Assembly: GCA_030386875.1 (NCBI GenBank)
Contig: CM059576.1
Location: 16,062,058 to 16,126,057, forward strand
Origin: Morinoia aosen
Taxonomy: Eukaryota; Arthropoda; Malacostraca; Amphipoda; Talitridae
Length of the DNA stretch: 64,000 bases
Direction: 5' to 3'
The translations under genes and the position numbers were made by a program. The notes under the pieces are model-generated. The model was not told the origin of the DNA. It saw only the letters and a program-made list of their open reading frames with translations, and did not search any database. The stretch's first letter is position 1. Each line of letters opens with the position of its first letter. This document shows, in pieces, positions 57,850 to 64,000 of the stretch.

Positions 57850-58886
57850 AACAATTTTCTACATCTGCAAGTGCTACAAACAATTTAATTTGTGTTGAGA
57901 TATTTTACTATGACTGTGTAAAATTAACTGTTCCAGTGTAATTGCATCAGTAACTGTACCAGTGGAGTGACACGTACTGCCATTTTTCAAGTATAAATAC
58001 ATCAACGTGGTGCACAATATACACCAGTAACAACGTGCAGCATCCGTCAATATCATTGTCTGCACTTCATCCCACCATTGCCTGCAAGCGACGTGAGATG
58101 CAGCTGTCTCCCTAGTTCACAGTCAAGTTCTTTTTAGAAAAATAAATTTTTTTTCTTTTGTTAGTTGCTAGCGCGCTCTGTCTCCAGGCAGCTTTCTTTT
58201 TTGTTGCACTTCTTGCCTCGGGAAATTTTTTTTGCCCGTGCCCATCCGGTAGAGCTGAGAGTACTGCAATCTGTAGGCAGGCGATAGCGATCAGTCTCTG
58301 TGTGAAAGTTGTCGAAGACGCAGCTGTGTACTACGTATCTGGAAGTAGCCGATTTACCACATATTTACCTTCAATAACCATTGTAAGTGTAAAATTTTAC
58401 AGTAATTGTGTAGGAGAGTTAGTGGAAGTGCATAGAACACTTAAAATTGATTTTTAGAGTCTTAAATTCGGGATAAATTCCTAGCTGCAAAATTTCTGTT
58501 GCTGTGAAGCAGCAATATTTTTTCTGATGCTTGTCGTGCTCTGCAGCCGTCACGTACACACTACACGATATTGTTGATCAGTCACCAAAAATCACTCTGA
58601 TTGTGGTGTTTCAAAAGTTAATTTTGTTGTGATTAGAGTTGCTAATTATTGCTCGTATTGATGTTATTGGTGATAAGGTATTGTTATTTTTGCTGTGGTT
58701 ATTTTACGTGTGCAATTATTTAATTTTTGTGTGTATTACTTGCATTTCGGTGTATATTCTCATTTTAAGAGGACAATTTTAATTTGTTGAATTAAGTTGG
58801 TAGAATTTTGATCGATTTTTAAAAATTGAATTTTTGCATTTTGGTGAAATAGGGAAATTTTTAAAAGATTTTAGGGAATACGACAC
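57850..58886 (+). other. Leader-like region before the gag-like ORF
   Basis: T-rich with no long frame and no clear LTR boundary or primer-binding site. It may be LTR and untranslated leader of the retroelement, but a matching second LTR is not in the window. Confidence 0.35.
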
Positions 58887-60239
58887 ATGTCGGATTATTT
58901 TGATTATTTTGATAGTGATGACGAAGTAGTTCGAACTGAACCTACTGTGACTAAATTCGGACGTGTTAGCAAACCTAGAGTGACGACAGCAACAACCATG
59001 ACGACCCCAAACACAGCAGTTGCTGGTTCTAGTGGTAATAGTAACGTTAACACGACTCAACTTGCACGCGACATTGCTGCAAATATGAATGTTCCAAATG
59101 TAGGTACGATTATGACTAATGCCGAACTTCCGACGTTCCGCGGTAGACGACGTCAGAGCGATGGAGAGTTCCTCGAAAACAAAAGTTTCTCGACGCACAT
59201 ACAAAATCTAAAGGCATACATGACTTTGTTGCCAGACGCCACAAGCGACGAACGACGTAAGGAATTCCTGGTTCGATCAGCAAACAAGAACGTAGGAGAT
59301 TTTAATAGCGTTGTTACGAAACTTGTCAATGCCGATTTAAATTATTCCTTCGATGAAGTAGTTAAGATTCTAGAGGATATTTATATTTCGCGTGGTGAAA
59401 AAAGTATTCATGCACTAGCCTGTGACTTAAACGAGTTGCAGTTAGTAAAGAATAATGCCTTCGCGGCGCAGCTCGTGAACGCATTTTCAAAGATTAGGAA
59501 GCTCACGGAGAGTATTTTAAATTCAACCTCACTGGGGTGGCAGAGACAACCGTATTTTCAGAACTGTGTGACGCAGGCAGAGTTGAAAAAATTTGTAGGC
59601 GGCAGCATGTCGTACAGTTTGGCGTTAGCGATCTTAGGTCCGCTTCTTGATGAGTCGTTCGCTAGAAAAATTTTTGAAACACAATTTTCCACTACAGAGG
59701 AGCTATTAGCTAAGTTGATTTCCGCAGTGCGAAGTCAGTCCGAGTCTAAAAAGATTCTCGCGCAAAAGTATCATGTCAGGCAAAACAGTGAGAGTTACGT
59801 AGGTGAGGTGACTAGTGAATTTGAGGAAGTTTTGGAAGAGCCAGATCAATTTCCGCATAATGAGGTATTCTACGGGAGTGTAGGAGGTTACCGTAGGAGT
59901 TACCGACCAGGAACGAGAAGGATTGTTCCTAGACCTTGGCTAAGAAATTCCCGATTTAGAGGAAGAGAGTTAAGCAGTTATGTAGGTGATCGATCAAATG
60001 GTTCTTTGGAATGTAACATGGTGAAATCAGACAGCAGTAGTTCTGGTTCTGTTCAATTTGCAGGAAATTCAGGAAATTCAGGAAATTCAGGAGGAAAGTC
60101 GATAGGAGGAAACGTTGAGTGGAGATCTCAAAGAGGTCAATTTCCCAGAGGATCCCTAGTAGAAGACGGTCATGGGGCCCATATGGGGCCCACATGGGAC
60201 AATGGGAATCAGATGGGCAATGGCGATATATATATATAA
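58887..60239 (+). CDS. Gag-like ORF, 450 aa, without pol
   Basis: ATG at 58887 (context GACACATGT). The protein has an acidic start (MSDYFDYFDSDDE), a Thr/Asn-rich linker, then LPTFRGRRRQSDGEFLENKS. This begins a helical capsid-like region to about residue 275 (IQNLKAYMTLLPDATSDERR, DLNELQLVKNN, AELKKFVGGSMSYSLALAIL). An Arg-rich tract follows (YRRSYRPGTRRIVPRPWLRN), then a Gly/Asn/Ser repeat (GNSGNSGNSGG). There is no CCHC knuckle, which recalls insect errantivirus Gag proteins. No protease or reverse transcriptase follows; the last codons run into repetitive GGGCCCATATGGGGCCC DNA. It could be a truncated LTR element or a co-opted Gag. The intact frame is notable among the decayed copies nearby. 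Confidence 0.65.
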   Translation: MSDYFDYFDSDDEVVRTEPTVTKFGRVSKPRVTTATTMTTPNTAVAGSSGNSNVNTTQLARDIAANMNVPNVGTIMTNAELPTFRGRRRQSDGEFLENKSFSTHIQNLKAYMTLLPDATSDERRKEFLVRSANKNVGDFNSVVTKLVNADLNYSFDEVVKILEDIYISRGEKSIHALACDLNELQLVKNNAFAAQLVNAFSKIRKLTESILNSTSLGWQRQPYFQNCVTQAELKKFVGGSMSYSLALAILGPLLDESFARKIFETQFSTTEELLAKLISAVRSQSESKKILAQKYHVRQNSESYVGEVTSEFEEVLEEPDQFPHNEVFYGSVGGYRRSYRPGTRRIVPRPWLRNSRFRGRELSSYVGDRSNGSLECNMVKSDSSSSGSVQFAGNSGNSGNSGGKSIGGNVEWRSQRGQFPRGSLVEDGHGAHMGPTWDNGNQMGNGDIYI

Positions 60240-61123
60240 ACACATGGGCAAAAGGTGGGTAAAATATGGTTAGGTCACTAAACCTAATAATGTGGGCTGC
60301 ACGTGGTTTTTCAACATGGCTGCGTAGTGGCCAACCCAAATTTAGACTTTGTACCAAAGTGTGTACATTTACGCAAATAAAATTTATTCTCCTAATTGAG
60401 TTGCTATGTACCAAAAAATAAATAATATTCGAATATATTATATATGAAAAAAAACGATCAGCAATATTATTTAAAGAAGTGCCTGTCTTATGGGATTCTT
60501 ATTTTCAGAGAATGAAAAGCAAGAAAATGTATAAGAATACCATTTCAATGTTGTGTTTTTATTTACTTAACTGTGGTTATTTCATATATTTCGATATTAT
60601 GGCAGTTCTTACCATTGATTCAAGCACTAAATAATGCCCGTATAATTCCTCAAAAAACTAAATATGTGATCCATATTCATGTTATCATTTCATGAGTTCA
60701 TTCCCAGCAATTGTTTTTTGATATTTATCAGCTTGGAATTCAAGAAATTATTCTTATGTTACTAAGTTTTGTCCCTCTTTTTTTCAATGGTAGGACGCAT
60801 TTCTTTGCAGCAAATTGGTTTCTACCAGTTATGTAAGAAGCTGTAAACTTGGATTTCCTAGTGGTCCGAATAAATTAATGAAGCACAATAACATATAAAC
60901 ATGAAAATAACATATAACAATGAAACAATAACATATAAACATTAGCGTTGTCGCTGACATGATCATATGATGACTAGCGGCAGAATGTGCATCTGGCAAC
61001 CATCTGAAGCTGCTGTCGTCACTGTCGAGCTCATCCAGACCGCATGCGTCAGTCACCCTTTTTCCTTTACTAGGTGCGGTTGTGCATGTGCTTCCTCTCC
61101 CGGTTAGGTTCTATCCCTTCAAT
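60240..61123. other. No gene seen
   Basis: Nothing supported. ACATATAACA is repeated near 60885-60935. Confidence 0.4.
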
Positions 61124-61258
61124 ATGGCGAAAAGAAAGTTTCTAACAGAAAATGAACTTCAAGATGCCTTACAGGAAGTACTAAGTGACGTCAGATCAGA
61201 TGTTAGTATGAGCAGTGATTCGGACAATAAAGCAGTCTCTTCATTCGAAAGTGTATGA
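61124..61258 (+). pseudogene. piggyBac transposase N-terminal fragment
   Basis: ATG at 61124: MAKRKFLTENELQDALQEVL, then an acidic serine-rich stretch SDSDNKAVSSFESV and TGA. The MxKRKFLxxxEL start and the following acidic run are the usual N-terminus of one piggyBac lineage. The rest of the gene is absent. It is unrelated in detail to the copy at 20521. Confidence 0.6.
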
Positions 61259-62299
61259 AGCAGGTTCGAAGAAAGTGATGCGATAACATTTTAATTTTGA
61301 AACAAATAATTTGCCCTTTATTACTACCATTAAAATATGTATGTATTGCATACTATATTGTATGAAATATGCTCACTACGAGTGCATGAAACTCGGTGCG
61401 GTAAACACGGAAACTAAGTCCCAAAAGTGACTCTGAGCTCGTACTGCTCGACCGGTGACCTCATGCATTTCGCCGCTCGGGTGAGCGCCGACCGTTTAAG
61501 GTTAACTCGGAGTGTTCGTGAATAAAATTGTTGTAACTTTGTGTATTCAATATTAATGAATATTGATTCAAAGGAGATGCCATTGGATATTGACAATTTA
61601 GGCAGCTCAACGTGAATGAAGTGCATTGTGAAAGCTAGAACGGCTTCTACCGACGTTCTCATCCCGTTATTGGACATATTTAGTTCCCTATTTGTTGACG
61701 CATGTATGCTGTGTGTTGAAAAAATAATAAATAAATTTGTGTTCAATATTAATAAATAGTAAATTAAATAATTTTCAATTTCGTCTCGATAATTTAGGCT
61801 AGTTAGTCTAATGCGCGAAGAAATTGCGTTGTGGTTTCTCGCTCTGCTTGATGTGAAATGCTCCAGTGTAGCATATTGGATTTAGTTGTGGATCTACATG
61901 TATAAATTGCTTCTGAGTTATAGTTAAACTTTTTAATCACGATTTTCTTCAATTACATTTTTTATTGATAATAATCATAATTATCATCACCAAATTTAAA
62001 TCATGAATGCCGTACATGGAAGGAAATTGAAATGAAAGTATACCTGGTAAGCACATAATAATTGTTTTTTGTGCAAAGAATTTGTTTCCCATTTTGTGGC
62101 TTGTACCACTTCCGGAGGCTGGTTGCAAGTAGAGTTAGGGGACCATTCGGATTTTTGAACTTTTTTCGTCCGATTCGTTCGAAAATTGGCCAGTATATGA
62201 ATTTTTTGGAAGTAAACTTTTTTTACTCGTGTTACTTATTCGAATTATGCCTTATTGTTTTTACAAAAAATTCGTTTTTTGGTACATTTTTATGTTTAT
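61259..62299. other. No gene seen
   Basis: AT-rich. The minus-strand open frame at 61414-61746 has no recognisable motif or splice border. Confidence 0.4.
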
Positions 62300-62489
62300 T
62301 TCAGGACGTATCAACTCATCGAGTTTTGATGCTAAAACAAAACCAAAGAAAGTTTTAGAATCCTTGATGCATTTCTAACAAAAGTATGCTGTAAAATGTT
62401 ACCATTTTTAAAAAAAAATTTTGAGAGGCAACATTTTATCATAGGCTACATCAAAAAAAATTATTTTTGGGTTTAGACCTATATAACTT

Positions 62490-63760
62490 TTTTATTCTAA
62501 CATTTGGAAGGAAGTCAACATACTTTTGTTGGAAATGTTCCAGGGATTCTAAAACTGTTTTTGGTTTTGTTCTAGCAACAGAACTCCATGAGTTGATATG
62601 TTTTGATTGATGAAAGTTAGAGGTGTTGGGTATGAGCCATAAACACAATTTTTTTTGAAGTGTAATATAATGTAAAATTTGTGTAATTGAATGCTGTTTT
62701 CATTTTTATTTTAATAATCTCTATGCATAACTTCATATTCACACTGTGAATTGTAATTTCCCTAAATGAATTAAGAGGAAATAAAATTTATTTGAGTATA
62801 TAAAAGTAATGAAATTTTTTATTTTCAGTCTGATTCTTATAAAATTTGAATGGTATATGAAAATTTTGAAAAGAAACACAATTTCATCCATTCATTTTTT
62901 TGATTCAGGCCGTAGTTTTTGAAAAATTGGACATATTGGTTTTTTCGTTTATTTGTATTGATATTTCAAAACGTATCTCCTCATTGAGTTTTCATGCTAG
63001 AACAAAATCAAAGACAGTTTTAGAATCCTTGGGACATTTCTAACAAAATTAAATTGTTAAATTATCAATATCCCGGTTTTTTCTTTTTAAGTGGGCTAGA
63101 AATGGGGTCGAAAATTTAAGATTTTTGCCCCATAAATTAGGGGGGTACAAGGACTAAAAATCCTTAATTTTCAACCCCATTTTGAAATCATATAAAAACA
63201 AAACACAACTGGAAAAGGAAAATTTGAAACTGCAACTTTGTTAGCATTGCTTTATGGATTCTAAAACTGTCTTTGGTTTTGTTCTAGCATAAAAACTCAG
63301 CATTTCATTTGAAATATCAATATTAATAAAATATTAAACCAATATGTCCAATTTTGTAAAAAATAAAGGCCTGAATCGAAAAAATGAATGGATGAAATTG
63401 GATTTCTTTTCATAAGGGACATAAAATATTCAAATTTCATATGAATCAGACTAAAAATATAAAAATTGATAACTTTTATATAAAAAATTTTCTATTTAGT
63501 TGTATTTTTGTAAATTACAATTCTCATTGTGAATATAAAGTTATGCATGTAAATTGTCGAAATTAAAACGAAAACAGCATTCATTTACATAAATTTTCCA
63601 TTATATTACACTTCAACAAAAAATTTTGTTTATGGCTTATACCCAACAACTCTAACTTTCAACATTCGAAAAGATAGAAGTTAAAAAGTTTTTATGCTAG
63701 GAAGAAAACAAAGACAGTTTTAGAATCCTTGGAACATTTCTAACAAACTAATGTCCTGAT
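62490..63760. repeat. Large nested palindrome
   Basis: Arms of about 0.6 kb mirror each other around about 63135. Pairs include GGGTATGAGCCATAAAC (62630) with GTTTATGGCTTATACCC (63630), and GCTAGAACAAAATCAAAGAC (62996) with the inverse near 63275. The centre pair is AATGGGGTCGAAAATTTAAG and CTTAATTTTCAACCCCATT. Smaller palindromes with the GACAGTTTTAGAATCCTT motif sit at both edges (62320-62600 and 63690-63940). No protein is encoded. Confidence 0.8.
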
Positions 63761-63940
63761 TTTTCCAATTTGTACATATGAATTTTTTTTATCATCGTTG
63801 ACAACCAAAAATTTGGTATATTTGATATAGTGGTAAAATATCGCACATACAAAATAACAGGACATCAGTTTGTTAGAAATGTTTCAGGGATTCCAAAACT
63901 GTCTTTGAATTTGTTCTAGCATAAAAACTTTTTGACTTCT

Positions 63941-64000
63941 TATCTGCTTGAAATATGTACAAAAATGACTGTAAAAACTAATATTTCAAAATTTTTGAAA
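63941..64000. other. Window end, repeat continues
   Basis: The last bases (TATGTACAAAAATGACTGTA) may belong to a further inverted arm that is cut by the window edge. Confidence 0.3.

Noticed and set aside
61414..61746. 110-codon minus-strand ORF
   Set aside because: No motif or splice site, and no link to the nearby piggyBac fragment.

Overview
This is a piece of an AT-rich eukaryotic nuclear genome, most probably an insect. The reasons are spliced exons with GT/AG borders, no prokaryotic operons or ribosome binding sites, and arthropod-type transposons: a gypsy element primed by tRNA-Leu, piggyBac, PIF/Harbinger with a MADF partner, Tc1/mariner, hAT, Helitron and a jockey/CR1-like LINE. The species cannot be named from the sequence. 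The window is mostly intron or intergenic DNA filled with nested mobile elements. Host coding sequence is sparse: a two-exon minus-strand gene fragment (15061-15172 joined to 451-614) with three SUMO-type motifs, and a few less certain exons (23049-23163 +, 34755-34846 -, 51739-51805 +, 52119-52309 +).

Layout. 1-2138: exon 2 of the minus-strand gene, a 33-bp tandem repeat and a TTAA-flanked MITE. 2139-12897: a 10.76-kb hAT-like element with 17-bp terminal inverted repeats, a perfect 8-bp target duplication and GACTCC-rich subterminal arrays. It carries a decayed Helitron (Rep/helicase, 2675 to about 7438) and a 2.5-kb inverted-repeat element (8186-10722) that itself holds a TA-flanked MITE. 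15061-15172: exon 1 of the minus-strand gene. 15856-22015: a TTAA-type foldback element, a decayed Tc1/mariner-like element, a second MITE copy and an internally deleted piggyBac element. 23566-29040: a young LTR retrotransposon (LTRs differ at 3 of 686 positions) with one 1229-codon open frame in which gag is fused to the end of RNase H, an OTU-like domain and integrase. Protease and reverse transcriptase are gone.

29484-34303: a second hAT-like element whose ends are arrays of the hexamer TATCGG. It holds an inverted pair of a dispersed repeat and a Tc1/mariner element whose terminal repeats are tandem 21-bp arrays. 34312-48050: no clear genes, but a decayed repeat-protein ORF, clusters of foldback repeats, a MITE capped at both ends by hairpins, and other hairpins. 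48050-50570: a LINE split by a DNA element. 50571-54024: probably the 3' part of a plus-strand host gene. 54025-57460: a PIF/Harbinger region (MADF ORF and transposase), the transposase cut by a TTAA MITE. 58887-60239: an intact gag-like ORF with no pol. 61124-61258: a piggyBac fragment. 62490-63760: a large nested palindrome.

The most unusual theme is iteration of transposon ends. Three separate DNA transposons here (two hAT-like, one Tc1/mariner) have termini built as tandem arrays of their own terminal motif. The second is the OTU-carrying, internally deleted gypsy element, which still has one long reading frame.
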